A stretch of DNA of 64,000 bases from Bedellia somnulentella. Lineage: Eukaryota; Arthropoda; Insecta; Lepidoptera; Bedelliidae. A program made the position numbers and the translations under genes. Of the stretch, positions 45,265 through 57,977 are shown one piece after another (positions within the stretch are counted from its first letter, which is position 1; every line of letters begins with the position of its first letter). Location: assembly GCA_963576735.1 (NCBI GenBank), contig OY755171.1, forward strand, positions 13,888,001 to 13,952,000, written 5' to 3'. The notes under the pieces are model-generated. The model saw only the letters and a list, made by a program, of their open reading frames with translations, did not search any database and had not been told where the DNA came from.

Positions 45265-47280
45265 CTGTATCAATTAGAAAAAATAACTTTGTAAACAATG
45301 AAACGTCAATGACCTTTTAGTATTTTAGTGTTGTTACCAATACTATTGACAGCGACGTAAAAAACGAATGCGCTACTAATGGTAAGTAAACTTTTGATCC
45401 AATTTTATAGTATACTTATAAAACAGACGTAAACTACAGAGTATGTTCCTTATAATTACATACATACTTACATATACTCAAGCCGTTAGTTCCCATTTAG
45501 GTAAGCAGACACTATCACTATAAATAGTACTGTTTTTTAACATAAATTAATTTCCTCGAAACATAACAGTTTTAACAACCAAATACGTTATTTATGATTA
45601 CAAGAAAAGTCTCAATAGCGTAAATTAAATCTTAATTGTAGTGGTGAATGGAATAACAAACCTTATCTTTTTTGTAAGTCAAGCAAACACGGGTATTAGA
45701 TCCCCAAGATTCAGTTCTATAGAACTGTGGGGGCACTTTTGATGCTTCCGAATTTCATCCCAATCCTAGTATAGTTTTTGCCGCTATTTTACTTGGGGCT
45801 TTTTTTACTTTAAACGATATATATTTGCGGTCCACTTGATAATATAAAATTGAATTAGTAAGTTAATTTTGATATAAATACACTTCTTATATAACTATCA
45901 AGGACTATTAGACTACAAAAAAACAATTTATGGTTAAAATTTCATTGAAAAGTATAAAATGTACGGTTAGCACACAGATTTGATTTTTTTGTTAGACCAG
46001 ATGCCAGCAAACTATTTAACATGTAGGTATATTTATATGGTGGAAATTGAAAATGGGGTTATTTTAGTAATTTAGACAAGAAGAACTTAATATATACATA
46101 TTAGTATAGCTATTAAGTATAGTATAGTATTAAGTTTTAAGTAATAATGTATAATTAGGGTGTCTAACACCGACTCAAAGACGATATCATCTTTTAATAC
46201 TCTCATTGCATCGAATATTGCACATATCTTTCATTAGAAAGATTTATTTTGCAGTTGGCAAAAGTATTAGGAAAAACAGTTCAATTTAATGCACCAACAA
46301 ACATTCTGAAATGAACACATACAACACAATTTCAACTATGTCCCATTAGTTCTATGTAGTACCAGCGGGAATCGCTGGGAACCTTCATAATATTTCATTT
46401 TTTTCCATTACTTATTATTTATTTCTTTAGTCATTATACGGTAATTCCTTTGACATATATTTTATCGGGTATAAATTATTAGGTACCTTATTGTTCACCT
46501 TACGTTTGATTTTTTTATTACGAAATCAAATAAAATAAAAAGATTTTATTTGTCTTTTAATAATATTATAACTAAATAAAACTTAAAAACTAACCTAGAA
46601 CTAAACACACAAAATAACATACAAACGTACAAATCTACATATTCTTAGCCAATAGCTAATGTACAATATGTGGGTAATTTTGGGTACATACATAAATACG
46701 GTTTGGTTAAGTTTTCATTTTCAACATTCTTCTTTTAACAATTATTAAATCACAAGAATATTAAACTATAAGTATCATTTACACAAAAGTAATTCAAAAT
46801 ATATTCTTTTAAAAAATCTTTATCACGATCATAATGACAGAAATTGACGCGTCCAAAGTCGCGGGCAACAGCTAGTCCATACATATTTTTTGTTTAAAAT
46901 ACAATACTTTACGGTGTTATAGATATTATTCACTGCGATTTATACAGATATATTGAACCTTGTAGTATCGATTCATCAATCGATAATCGATTACTGTCAT
47001 TCCTTCAATATCATTCAATATTCAATTCCCATCCCTAATTTTTGTATTAGAAAAAATAACAAATAACCTCAATGTTTGTCATCTAATCTCATTTTTAGAG
47101 TTTCGCAAGATTTAGCTCCAATTACTTACTAAATTATGTTTAATAAGTGGACAACTGTTTTTCCTGATTGACGGATGTAAAATTTAAGTGTTGTGGAAGT
47201 AGATTCTTGATGAAATCCAAGATCTTATACCCGGCAATGGTTTGTTTACAAACTTTGTGATTCTATTTGATATGAAATAT
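45265..47280. other. Intergenic sequence, mostly unrecognised
   Basis: AT-rich, no gene-like frame. 46841-46878 is a LINE tail remnant (gacgcgtccaaagtcgcggg, then caacagctagt). 45470-45510 may be a worn RTE tail on the minus strand. Confidence 0.45.
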
Positions 47281-47440
47281 AGATATTTTTTCAGTTACCG
47301 TGATGACGTCAATTGGTTATTAGTCACTTGATATTCACATTGGCGTAATTTTATGCTTGATTGAAATCTATGTTTTTAATATTATCCTCGGAATAAGTCC
47401 ACTTTCTCTATAGCCAAGAACTTTCTCCAACTTTAGAAAA

Positions 47441-47590
47441 TAGAATAGAATAGAATTTTTTTTATTGTACATCACAGATAGAAACATTTTATACATATTA
47501 TTTATTAACTAGAAGTACAATTGGCGGTCTTATTGCTTAAAGCAATCTCTTCCAGACAACCTTTGAATAGTGAGATCAGTACGTTAATAA
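47441..47590 (-). mobile_element. LINE 3' tail with poly-A
   Basis: The plus strand begins with T-rich gaattttttttattgtacat and carries cttattgcttaaagcaatct + cttccagacaac, the complement of the tail also seen at 62070-62125. Confidence 0.7.
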
Positions 47591-48242
47591 AAACAATAGG
47601 TAGATGTACAAGACATAATGGAATGGGAGAAACAACTATTTTACTCTATTTACCTACATTAAACAAAAACTTTAAAACTTAACTTATTTCTAGTGAAGAA
47701 TTAATTAATACACAACACTCATAAGTATAGTTTACACAAATAAAAATACGTAAGTATGTATACATACATACATATATGTAATGCCTAAATATCTACTGAG
47801 TTATGTAGTTATAAAGTACATACATACAAATAATAAATTATTGTAATAAATACACACATATATGCAACATTTTACTATGTATCAGCTAGGTAAAGATTTT
47901 TTACCATATTTTAATTCACACTCTAGAAAAATAATTATTATTTGATTATAATCAATCAAATCGGTCTAGCCATTTTCGAGTTTTGCGCTAAGCAGCACAT
48001 CTAGCGACCCTATTTTTATTTAGAATATTACTTAGAATGGATTAGTTTTAAACATTTTTGCATTCTTGCGTATTTAACTTCACGAAGTCACATTTTGACA
48101 ATATTGGCGTTAATGTGGTAAAGTATATATTTGAGTATATTTTATACATTCTAATATTTCCAATATCTACGAGAAAATATAAAATAATTGAAGGTTTACC
48201 AAATGTTCTAACTAAGTTCTTTTTTATTTACAGGTAAAAGAC

Positions 48243-48540
48243 AGACAACCTTGATATGGATAGAGAGGATGGATGAAAATAAAGTAGCGAAAGAGATATA
48301 TAGAGCCAATGTGGATGGGAATGTTAGTAGAGGCCGGCCTCGTAAAACGTTTCTTGACCAGTTAGAAAACGTTCTTATAAAGGCGCGGGTCCGAAGTGAG
48401 AAGAATAAAAGAGCATGTATGAGAAGGATAATGAATGTAAGGGAAGCAAGAGAGGTTTGTCAAGATCGTACTAAGTGGCGATCGATGGTCTCTGCCTACC
48501 CCAATGGGAATAATGGGCGTGAGTGTAAGTAAGTAAGTAA
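48243..48540 (+). pseudogene. RTE-type LINE C-terminal ORF fragment with 3' tail
   Basis: The longest clean RTE frame in the window. It reads ERMDENKVAKEIYRANVDGN, then VSRGRPRKTFLDQLENVL, KNKRACMRRIMNVREAREVC and WRSMVSAYPNGNNG, then passes directly into the tail TGGGCGTGAGTGTAAGTAAG. This is the extreme C terminus of RTE endonuclease-RT proteins. Truncated 5' by incomplete reverse transcription; no catalytic domain present, so no enzyme activity is expected. It is inserted inside repeat R2. Confidence 0.85.
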
Positions 48541-48790
48541 GTTAATAAAAGAGTCCGCAATCAACTTATTTACTTATTAGATAAAATACGTCGTCAAAAA
48601 ATTGTGTTTTCCTTGAACGGTCTCATTGATTTCGACAGCCAGTTTGGTATCAAAATTATCACGTGTTTTATCATTATTTCTACACAGGTTAAGTCTCTGC
48701 TAGATTATCAGTTAGGCTATAAGACAAGTGCAGATATATTTGTTTTTCCTCATATTTCCTTCACAAGTTTGATAATGATAATGTAATGTT

Positions 48791-49494
48791 CTGTTAGTCA
48801 TCAACGTAAATAATAAATTTCACCAAAATTGTTATTCAAATAAATTAAAATGATTTTGTAAGCCATGGTAGCCATTGCGCATTTTTTTTTCTTTCAAACT
48901 AAAGTGATTTCTGCCCGCTATCCCGTATTATGTGAGCTATCCCGGTTGTTTTCAATATATTGCTATACATGAACTTAATTTTTACATTTTATATCCCAAT
49001 CCCATGGGTGCGTGCAAAAGCCGCGGTTTTTTTAATGATGAGGAAAAACATGTGAGGGAACCCGTTTAACTAAGTTTACTTACTGCGTTGATTTTTACAA
49101 ATCTTTAAAGGAAATGAAGATTTTATTAATGATGTTATTGCAAATAAAACTCATCTTAATGTTATAACTAAATAGTGTTAATATCACATTTATGTTTTTC
49201 TACTGACACTGAATTTAAAAACACATAAAAGAATGTAAAATGGGACGCATTATTATTTGGCCCGAAACTAAGGAGTGCCAAGAAAACTGTTAAGATTTTA
49301 TTCCACTTTTTCAACATTTTTTTATTTTAAACTAAAAGGATTATTTAATGATTAATGAATTATTTTTTTGTACTTTTGCTGTTAATGCTGTTTAGCGATA
49401 AGTCATCCTGTTGTTTGCCTGTCTATTGTATTTCATTCTGTATATCCGTGTATTGTTTTCGTGTTCAATAAAGTGTAATGTACATATGTGTACA
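48791..49494. other. AT-rich intergenic sequence, nothing recognised
   Basis: A faint SINE-A-like trace (gaggaaaaacatgtgaggga, near 49038) is the only hint of a known repeat. Confidence 0.45.
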
Positions 49495-49590
49495 TACATA
49501 CATACATTGAGTGGGGAAAAGATGGTAAAAATATAGGTTTTTGGTGATGGGTTTCCAACCGCATCGCCCAAAAATCCAATCCCTTAGTCT
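49495..49590 (-). mobile_element. SINE-B fragment, minus
   Basis: acatacattgagtggggaaa, then tttttggtgatgggtttcca and accgcatcgcccaaaaatcc. Both ends missing. 49660-49800 has text related to the long-TIR element at 51928 (aatcaccatcaaatatatcg). Confidence 0.7.
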
Positions 49591-49970
49591 CTCTAGTTAA
49601 TTATTACCCAGTTATTAATTTTATAATAAATAAGAAATACAGCTCAATGTGAATTGAGTTGACACATAATCACCATCAAATATATCGTAACGGACGAGCC
49701 AGGTCAAATATATCGGCTCATAATTAAATTTCAAAGAAATAGATATACAAGATATGGTCAACAATATTTAGACATGCAACTTTCATTAATACTATAGCAG
49801 CGACTTTTCATTAACCTTGAAACACATAAGGTAACAGTATCAGTAAGCATCAAAGAAAACGTTATTTTCAAAGAGAGTATACGAGTAACTCATGTGAATC
49901 TATGAAATCGTTAAACAGATTCTTTTGTTCTTAATAGAACTTAAAACGTCTTCCTAAAAGCGCATATTTA

Positions 49971-50108
49971 CGCCCGATTTCTGAATTGAGTATTCAAGCT
50001 GAGAACGACTTAAGTATCGTTTCGTCTCATTCAGTTGTTAAGATTTCAAGACGACAGAACGATACTTAAGTTGTTCTCAGCTGGAATAATCAATTCCGAA
50101 ATCGTGAT
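49971..50108. mobile_element. 138-bp hairpin MITE, third copy
   Basis: Left TIR CGCCCGATTTCTGAATTGAG after TTA (49968-49970). The right end is worn (aattccgaaatcgtgatg), so its boundary is by length only. Confidence 0.75.
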
Positions 50109-50994
50109 GATTTGATTGACTCAGTTTTATAACTTTTTTTAACAATGAAACTATAAGTTATGCAATCACGAGAATGCCCAAGGCGAGCAGTACTTAAAAT
50201 AAATATAATATGTCTAAAAAATGCAACTACGGTACATACTTCTCTAGTCATGTGTCATTGACCAGGTTTGTTAATAATATTATTTACAAGTTGGTAAATA
50301 AAGTTGGTAAAACAGGACACGGTACGACAGACAACTGTAACAAGTGGTATTTTTAGATAAGCTAAGCTAGTCTAAGCTAGCTTATCGCACTTCACGTGCA
50401 CTTGCTGCCTTATTCTTTGTCCCATATATATCACGTAATAACCACTATATATTTTGCCATATTGTGCTACTTTCACGGTGTAATCTCATGAAAAAAAACA
50501 TATTTAGAAGCATAATCTTCTGAACTCTTGTAACTGAAACAGATGCGAATATTAACATAACCTTCAGCGCTGAACGTTCACACTTGTTATTTATTATGGA
50601 TGTTTGTATGCGTGGGGCACGTTGCATGAATTTTAAATACTAAACAGGGTGTTATTTGAAAACATGATTGTAATTTTCTAATCAGATGTGCCACTTATAT
50701 TCGCACTATGACTATAATAACTGCCTTCGTGCTGTATTTCTCAATCTCAATTCTCGGTAATATTCTTGAACTCACAGATTGAATTTGTCATTTTTTAACC
50801 AGTTTTGTATGATATATCTATATACCTGATCATCTGTAAATGCGAAGGCTGAAATATATGACTTTCGGAGGGACTTTGCTGAGATGAGGACCACAAAGGC
50901 GATACAGGATTCAAAAATTAAAGCGATAACCCAGTGGTTGAACTAAGAATTATATGAAATTAAAATAAATGATTCATTACCACTCATAAATAAA
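50109..50994. other. Intergenic sequence, nothing recognised
   Basis: Only a short imperfect palindrome near 50356-50386 (gataagctaagctag...). No credible coding frame; the 50445-50627 frame has no domain. Confidence 0.45.
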
Positions 50995-51060
50995 GAATAA
51001 ATAAAGGAAAGAAAAATTACGACATAGGCGGGAATCGAACCCGCAACTTCGGGTATATAT
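50995..51060 (-). mobile_element. SINE-C end fragment
   Basis: aaaggaaagaaaaattacga, then cgggaatcgaacccgcaact: complement of the SINE-C B box and 3' end. 51061-51925 shows no gene; 51430-51470 resembles the start of a common interspersed repeat. Confidence 0.7.
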
Positions 51061-52650
51061 TTAGGGATTCAAAGCCTTGAGTTTATGTCTGAATGTATTT
51101 AATTAAAACTATAATAGTCTTATCCACTTAATTATTTGGTTTATTTTCTTATCTACGCGAGTATCAAATAACTTTATCGTCGGCCCAAACTGGCATTGCG
51201 AAATATTTCGCGTAAGTGTCTTAATCACTGGGGGTTTTCAGTCATTGCTGGGTTAGGTCGCTAGAATGGTGAAATTCAATGGCAATTTCAAAAAGGTACT
51301 GGAAATTCGATAGTGTTGTTAGGAAAGAATGCTAACAAAGCTGTTTCGGTTTCAACTGCAAATATATAGATACATTTTAACTATAGATTTTAGTATAGTA
51401 TACTAATCCATTACTTTACAAAAATATGTCCAAGTGCGAGCCAGTCCAGTTTTATATTTTAATTATAATTACTTATGTAAGGGAAACGATATATCAAGAA
51501 TGACCTGTAATTTTTTTGGTGTCGTTAAATTAACACAAACTAAATTTAAAAAGGATATTATTTTACACTATGTGCTATACATTTTGTTCAAACCCATTTT
51601 AATTGAGATCTACACTACAAATACTTACACTATACATTTTATTTATATTTTTCCCTCTTTTACTTTAAACGTTAGAGGGTGGGAAAGACAAATTTTACCA
51701 CTTTGTGAGTTTATATCTTTCAAAGTATTCATTTAGCATTTAGTATTATTTTTTCAGGAATTTGTAGCCAATTAAAAAACTAAACCTTATTACCTGGTTT
51801 CCTCATGCCTGTCTGTCTGACTTGACACACTGAGTTGCTGTGACACACGGGTAAGGTACTAATAAGGTAGGCGTCCGAAGCGTGAAGAATAAAAGAGTGT
51901 ATAGCTATGAAATGATTGATGGGTGTACAGTCGCCATCAGATGTATCGGAGCGGCCGAGGTACTCAAATATTTCTGAGCAACAATAAATTTCAATAAATT
52001 CTTTACGGTAAATAAGATCAATAAGATCTGACCACCCAATTCGCCACAAATATATGAGCAGTGGGTTTTCTATTAAATCTGAACACTCAACGAGACAATA
52101 ATATCTGCTCAGACAGGGTGATCATAAATATCTGAACATTTAGGGAATATATACCTTAAAGCACTAGGCATACAGTTTAAAATTCTATTACTAACTACGC
52201 TGAAATACATTTTCTACACAACCAACATTTGGTTTTATCAATGTCAAAACTAAAAAGAGTTTTCTGCTGAGAGGTACAACTAGTTGTACGGTTAAGATAT
52301 TATTAGAAAAAAGTACTAAATCGTTCCCCACTAACCAACTCTTTTTTGAATGGGTTTGTAGCTATATAATTTTCGCCGGTACAAAAACATCAAGAGGTAA
52401 AATAACTTAGAATTTTTGAAACATTGTATGAAATTTTTTTACATCGTAAGTACCAGGGTAGCATAAATATTAATGCAGCTTTAATAAAATAAAAGGATAA
52501 ACTAGTTTTTACAAAATTATACTTTTTCCTGCAGTTTTCTCTAACGTATCATATGTATTATTATTAAATGAGGACAATAAATCTAATGGTTAATGAATAA
52601 AAATAAAAAAAGAACACGAATTCTTAATAAAATACAAAAAATAAACACAA

Positions 52651-52725
52651 AGGAGGATTTGAACCCTGAGGCAACGAATTATATGTATGATTTCTAATTT
52701 TACTAAACCGCTAGGCCATAGTGAC
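52651..52725 (-). repeat. tRNA-like segment with both pol III boxes
   Basis: On the minus strand: A box TGGCCTAGCGG and perfect B box GGTTCAAATCC at suitable spacing. The arms do not form a clean cloverleaf. Either a SINE head or a tRNA pseudogene. Confidence 0.5.
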
Positions 52726-53063
52726 TGACACAATAGTGGATGAAATATTGCAAAGTATTCATACCTATTTTAATTTGGCAGCTTTAATATTACCATAGAT
52801 AAAGAAGCACATAGTTTGGCAGTAAGTGACAAACGTCATAGCATTAACGTCAAAAAAGGGCAGGACTTCTCACGGACACGATAACAGCCTACAACGGTTT
52901 TGGCATAAAACATAAAAAAAAAATTAAGTCTTAGCTTTGGTGATTTTTTGATAAAGTTATTAATATTTAACATCACAGAACCTAAATCAAATACATATTA
53001 TTTGGCAAACATAAATTTTTTAGCCATTTATGTATCACCACCCTATCACCATCACCAGTCTAT

Positions 53064-53201
53064 CGCCCGATTTCTGAATTGAGTATTCAAGCTGAGAACA
53101 ACTTAAGTATCGTTTTGTCTCATTCAGTTGTTAAGATTTCAATGCGTCAGAACGATACTTAAGTTGTTCTCAGCTGAAATACTCAATTCAGAAATCGGTC
53201 G
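53064..53201. mobile_element. 138-bp hairpin MITE, best copy
   Basis: CGCCCGATTTCTGAATTGAG ... complement end CGACCGATTTCTG; nearly perfect inverted halves. Flanked by TAT at 53061-53063 and 53202-53204. Exactly the same length as 43810-43947. Confidence 0.88.
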
Positions 53202-53548
53202 TATATGTTTTATTATAGATCTCAAAGTTTTCAACGCAAATATATGATAAATAATATCTTCTTTCATCATATTATTACTATTACATTACAATAACAAATA
53301 CGTGATTTTTTATCAATTTTAATAGGGCTATTATGGAATCCGCTATACTAATATCACGCGCATACACTCATTTACGCACACCGTTGTACTTATTTTGGTT
53401 TCGCCTATCATCTTTGAATTGCCTATCTATATACGTAAGTATAGCTTAATAAATCTGTGAATATTTGATAAATACATGCAGTGACAGTTATGTGTACCAT
53501 TTTTGTGAATTGCCAAATATTTTATTCAAATGTCAAAGCGACATGATA

Positions 53549-53908
53549 GTCCAGTGGGTAGAACACCCGCCCGAAAAACAGAAGGGCGTGAGTTCCAATC
53601 CTGGGACGGGCCTACACCAATTTGTCTTTTCTAAAGTCATATGTGTGGTTAATTTATCATGGTTGCTAACGGTGAGGGAAAACATCGTGAGGAAACCCAC
53701 ATGGCTGAGTTGTACTTAGTCATGTGACAGTGTATTCGTACAAAACGGCGATAGCCTGCCCCCTATCACGTGAGTACACTGTCTAAGCAAAACGTGGGTA
53801 CCTTCTCTGGAAACTAGATGGCGCTTGCCATGTGAGTTCAGGAGTATTGGTACCTCTGCCAACCCCTTCGGGGATAAACGGCGTGAACGTTTATGTTATG
53901 TTATGTTT
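53549..53908 (+). mobile_element. SINE-A with 12-bp target duplication, likely source of the 39.8-42.0 kb chimera
   Basis: Full-length head and TTATG tail. TTATTCAAATGT occurs just before (about 53530-53541) and just after (about 53907-53920). The upstream flank and SINE variant match the chimera at 41453-42030. Confidence 0.88.
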
Positions 53909-54390
53909 ATTCAAATGTGTCTCTTGTAACAAGACTGTAAAGTTACTTTTCGCAGATTTATATTTTGTATACCTACTAATTTTGTAAAAGGAAAATTCAT
54001 TACATCTGTACGATTACATTTAAGAACTTTAAACTGTATACCTAGAGCTTTAAGGTATATTTTCCTTAATTGTTTAGATATTTATGATCACCCTGTCTGA
54101 GCAGATAACTTTGACGAGTTGTGCTTTCAGATATTATTGTCTCGTTGTGTGTTCAGATTTAATTGAAAACCCACTGCTCATATATTTGTGGCGAATTGGG
54201 TGTTCAGATCTTATTGATCTTATTTAACGTAAAGAATTTATTGCAAAATATTGTTGCTCAGAAATATTTGAGTACCTCGGCCGCTCCGATATAAATGATG
54301 GCGACTGTACATTAAAATCGAGCCTGTTGCGAGGGTCGTAGAAGGAGTGATCGATAGCTGCGTCGCGGCACAACCCCCACCGCCTATTAA

Positions 54391-55986
54391 CCCACTTGTT
54401 ACGGAAACAAAAAAAGTTAAGTTTATAAGTTGATTTTTGGTTTGGGGGCAGTTTAATGGCCTACGATTAAGAAAAAAATACTTAAAAAAAACAGAATTTT
54501 CTGGGAAAGCCGGAAAATGGTGTTGTTTTAAAACTACGGTAGTAATATGTACTACTGTTGCAAGGGTTCATGGTGAGTTGATTGAAACAAAATATATTTC
54601 AAAATAAGTACTTCTTTTATTGAATAATGCATATGTATGTAGGTACGCTTTTAACATTGCTTATGATAGGCTGCAAAACAATCTCTGGGGTGCAACGTGA
54701 CGTTACATTTTACGCAAAAAAAATTGGCATGTTTGTGACAATATCCACAACGCAGTTGTTTAGGGCGATATGTTACGATATGTCCTGTTATCATATCGTG
54801 GAGATTCATGTAAACTACCGGAAGCCCAACCTGGCATACGATGATCTGTTTTTCTGTATGTCTCCAGTAAACCACATGAAACACTTCTTCTGAACTTTAG
54901 GTGATCGCATTCACACACGTCGTTTTTATACAGCTGCCAGGCATTGTGCAGTGCCATATCGATACAGTGAGAAAATAAACAGAAATACCATTTCTTGCCC
55001 CTAATTGAAGTCCTATAGAGCCCAATATTTTGATCAGACCTGTCTACGCCCCCCATATTTTCATTATAGGACTTTATTAGGGCCGGCTGATCCACATGGA
55101 TGAATTTCTTTTCTTTTTGAGAGAAACGTTTGACTTTTGACGGAGGCAATACTTTTTAAGAATTGGAAGCAACAGTCACCACACTGTTGTCATTCCATTT
55201 GCACACGACAATTTCTTCTGCCATAGTAGATTTGTACTGAAAAGACCCCCTCTCAGTTTTTTGCATCTCTTTGTTTGGGGGCAAAGGACACTTACTAGTT
55301 CGGTTCTCCCTCGTTGTACCAGTAGCTCTAAAACCTCTATTTTTAAGCTCTTCCAAAAGAGGAATTGACGTGAAAAAATTGTTAAAATAGAGGTGCAATA
55401 CGGCAATCTGGCAAAGGACCGTCATCGTCCTTCTCCAATTCTTCAACGTTTTCATGAAGCCTCAAAGAGTGGAAACGGGATCTGTAATAATACCTACTTC
55501 AAAAACACAGATAAAACAATAAAAACGTAGGTAACACAAAAGATTTCAAGTAGGAAGAATGTATTTCTATGCACCGTCCTCATCCTCACTGCATAAGTAG
55601 GTAAGGTAGTTCATTTTACGATCGTCGTTTATAAACAACACCTACTTTTCTCGACAAAAAAGGTACCAAAATGTTAATTGTAAGGCATATTATTTTCCTG
55701 CATAGATAAAACTACGTTATAACAACAAGTTAAATGTAACTTCAGGCCAATATTATAGTCAAATGATATTGTACTTACCCTTGAAAAGACATGATTATTT
55801 TTCGTATTTTATAGATATTTATACAAAAAAACACGTAATATCTTGATGTAAACTGTATTTTTCCTCGATTAGATGCTGCACTGACGAAAGCAATCACATT
55901 ATAAAATTTCATTAAAACTACCCACATTTCGATGTAGATTTTATTATTCATGCCGTTGTTTTAAAACGACGGTAGTAACAAGTGGG
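54391..55986 (-). mobile_element. piggyBac-type element, decayed
   Basis: Short TIR CCCACTTGTTAC at 54391-54402 and its complement at 55975-55986; subterminal ttttaaaac-acggtagtaa occurs at both ends. TTAA precedes the left end (54387-54390), but the right side has no TTAA. Contains the transposase relic at 54651-55455. Confidence 0.75.
54651..55455 (-). pseudogene. piggyBac transposase, C-terminal half, inactive
   Basis: piggyBac (DDE_Tnp_1_7) cuts and pastes at TTAA. Minus-strand pieces in order: VLHLYFNNFFTSIPLLEELK (normally YFDNFFTS, so the catalytic Asp has become Asn), then RENRTSKCPLPPNKEMQK and WNDNSVVTVASNS with a stop. Next, KRFSQKEKKFIHVDQPALIK, NENMGGVDRSDQNIGLYR (third catalytic Asp region) and YFCLFSHCIDMALHNAWQLY. 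After a frame change near 54890 the C-terminal Cys-rich finger follows: RPKQLRCGYCHKHANFFCVK and CNVTLHPRDCFAAYHKQC. The N-terminal half, including the first Asp, is absent. The lost Asp, stop and frameshift all make it non-functional. Confidence 0.88.
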
Positions 55987-56650
55987 TGAGACGTCTCATG
56001 CTCTAGAGCAATAATTTTATATTACAATGTTGGCGTGCAATTTTTGGGTTCCGTACCAAAAGGTAATACGGGACCCTATTACTAAGCCTCGGCTGTCTGT
56101 CTGTCTCCAGGCTGTATCTCATAAACCGCGATAGCTAGAAAGCTGTTATTTTCACAAATTATGTATTTTCGTTGCCGCTAAAAAACACAAATATTTAGGA
56201 GGTCCCCATACAATAAACGTCGTTTTTTCGTATTTTTTTGCTAAATCTTGAAAACGGTAACAATTAGACGCTTTAAATTTTCACAGAATATTTACTTATA
56301 TATTACCTTAGAAATAAAAAAATAAATGACATCAAAATAATTATTAACGGGGGGTCCCATACAACAATCGTGATATTTTATAAAGGTAATAGTACGGAAG
56401 CCTTCGTGCTCAATCGCACTCGCACTTAGCCGGTTTTTAACATCGTAAAGACAACCCGTCATCGTAGTAGTGGTCTGAGCGGTACGGTTGCTGTTTCATC
56501 ATTCGGTCAGTCCACCTTGTAGTTAGTTTTTGATTAGTATTTTAATTGTTTTTTACAGGTACCGTTTGAATAAATTATTGTATTTTATCCTATTGCTTGT
56601 ATTATCTCGCCACCATTGCTTTCTATGGTCTGTGAACATAACTACATAAC
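55987..56650 (+). repeat. Interspersed repeat R1, uninterrupted copy
   Basis: Paralogue of 43535-44340 without the MITE. Includes ttgggttccgtaccaaaagg, ctgtatctcataaaccgcga and the 3' text ttgctttctatggtctgtga. Begins immediately at the piggyBac right end. Confidence 0.85.
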
Positions 56651-57254
56651 TAACATAATGAGGGGTTTTCTTTTTGAGAGATAAAAAAACAACATAGTTT
56701 CCTAGAGCTCTGTAGATGGCGTTGATGTAACTACGTTACCTTTGACTATAAACACTATAGACAGAGTCATAATGCAACGGGAGCGTACCTCTTTTAGAAA
56801 GCAATATTTTTCCCTGTGATGTTGCGATCACTAGAAAACAATTACCCCAAAATACTATAATCACCATTCTAAAAGCTACTTTTTAATTTTAAATTGATTA
56901 CGTAAATTTATTGTTTAATTAAAGGTTTACTGTTTACTATATTATTTCCTGCAATCATATAATTATACATACTTGCTCCTTGTATTATACAATCTTTTTT
57001 GTTTAATTTTACCATTTAATACACCGTGAAATCTAAAGCATTGTACTAACTGTCAGGTATGAATCTTCCCATGATTACGAATAAATTTTTGTACGGGACT
57101 AACCTTGTTACTTGACAAAAAAAAAACAGCTGTTCCATAAGTGCAAGTTATGTAAATATCATACGGGTAATCATGGGTATACTGGGGTCTATGTTTGTAT
57201 TTTGAAAAATAAAAGACAGCCCTATTTTCTACATGAGTTTTATTGCATTATTTA

Positions 57255-57627
57255 CTATTGGCCTTTAAACAAAATCAGTTTCGTGTGAAAATTTCGAATT
57301 CTTTCGTCTATTTCAGTCACATTTTTCAAAAGATGATGTATTCGTACATCTAAGTATTTTAAAGCTATAGCCTTTATTAATAGCACAAGGTGGTTTTCGA
57401 AAGTGGCTCTGATGTGGTCGTTTAATGTTGTAATGTAATGTTGAAATATTCTTTTGCCTAAATTCTTTTTCAAAACAACTGCGACCATTTGAGCCAAAGC
57501 TTTGTCTTTGGACAAAAACGAGTAGCCTTTCAATTTTATAGTATGCCTCAAAACTTTGGTTGGTTTCCAATTGCATCTTCCAGTGGCTGCAATCCATTTT
57601 TCTCGTAGATTCGGGTCTCCAGGAAAA
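57255..57627 (-). CDS. THAP-type protein, exon 2
   Basis: THAP domains are C2CH zinc-binding DNA-binding folds used by P-element-like transposases and host regulators. After the acceptor CATTACAG this exon reads FPGDPNLREKWIAATGRCNW + KPTK, the THAP core with its conserved FP and W. The expected next block (ICSxHF with the last Cys and His ligands) is missing. Instead it runs into KGYSFLSKDKALAQMVAVVL and ends HHLLKNVTEIDERIRNFHTK + LILFKGQ, a C-terminal pattern I know from other insect THAP proteins. TAG at 57255-57257; AATAAA about 45 bp beyond on the minus strand. The total product would be 147 residues. Without the CxxH pair, zinc binding is doubtful, so it is probably a decayed gene. Confidence 0.6.
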
Positions 57628-57977
57628 CTGTAATGAATACGAAGAAATTAAACAAATATAAGAAATTTATTACTTACTAATTCCTTAGATAACAATTGGA
57701 AATCATTCAGCGTCGCTATAGCGCGACGAAATTCATAATATACTCACTCATTAACATTAGCTTACTAATTTAAAAATTTTACCCTAACAGCAAGGTAGGA
57801 AGGATGAAAACGTGAATTATGGCACCACCGAGATACTGCATATTTTTAGGTTATGCTATTAAAAAATTGCTCAAAATAACTAAAGAAAATGCTAGTTATC
57901 TAGTTCAACGTAATTAACATTTGAATCAATTATTTTCTGATCGCGCAATACAGAAAAACATTAAAAAACTCACTCAC

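Larger units (their letters stand above)
47281..48790 (+). repeat. Repeat R2, copy split by insertions
   Basis: 47281-47325 (agatattttttcagttaccg) and 48535-48790 (cttatttacttattagataa ... gtttgataatgataatg) match adjacent halves of 58727-59022. About 1.2 kb of inserted material, including an RTE copy, separates them. Confidence 0.8.
51928..54307. mobile_element. TA-flanked element with ~250-bp terminal inverted repeats and nested insertions
   Basis: Ends CAGTCGCCATCAGATGTATC and complement, with TA at 51926-51927 and 54308-54309. The inverted arms are similar over 51928 to about 52182 and about 54020-54307 (shared aattcgccacaaatatatga, gggtgatcataaatatctga). The interior holds a tRNA-like segment (52651-52725), the 138-bp MITE (53064-53201) and a SINE-A (53549-53908). 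No transposase seen. TA flanks suggest Tc1/mariner-type mobilisation. Confidence 0.8.
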
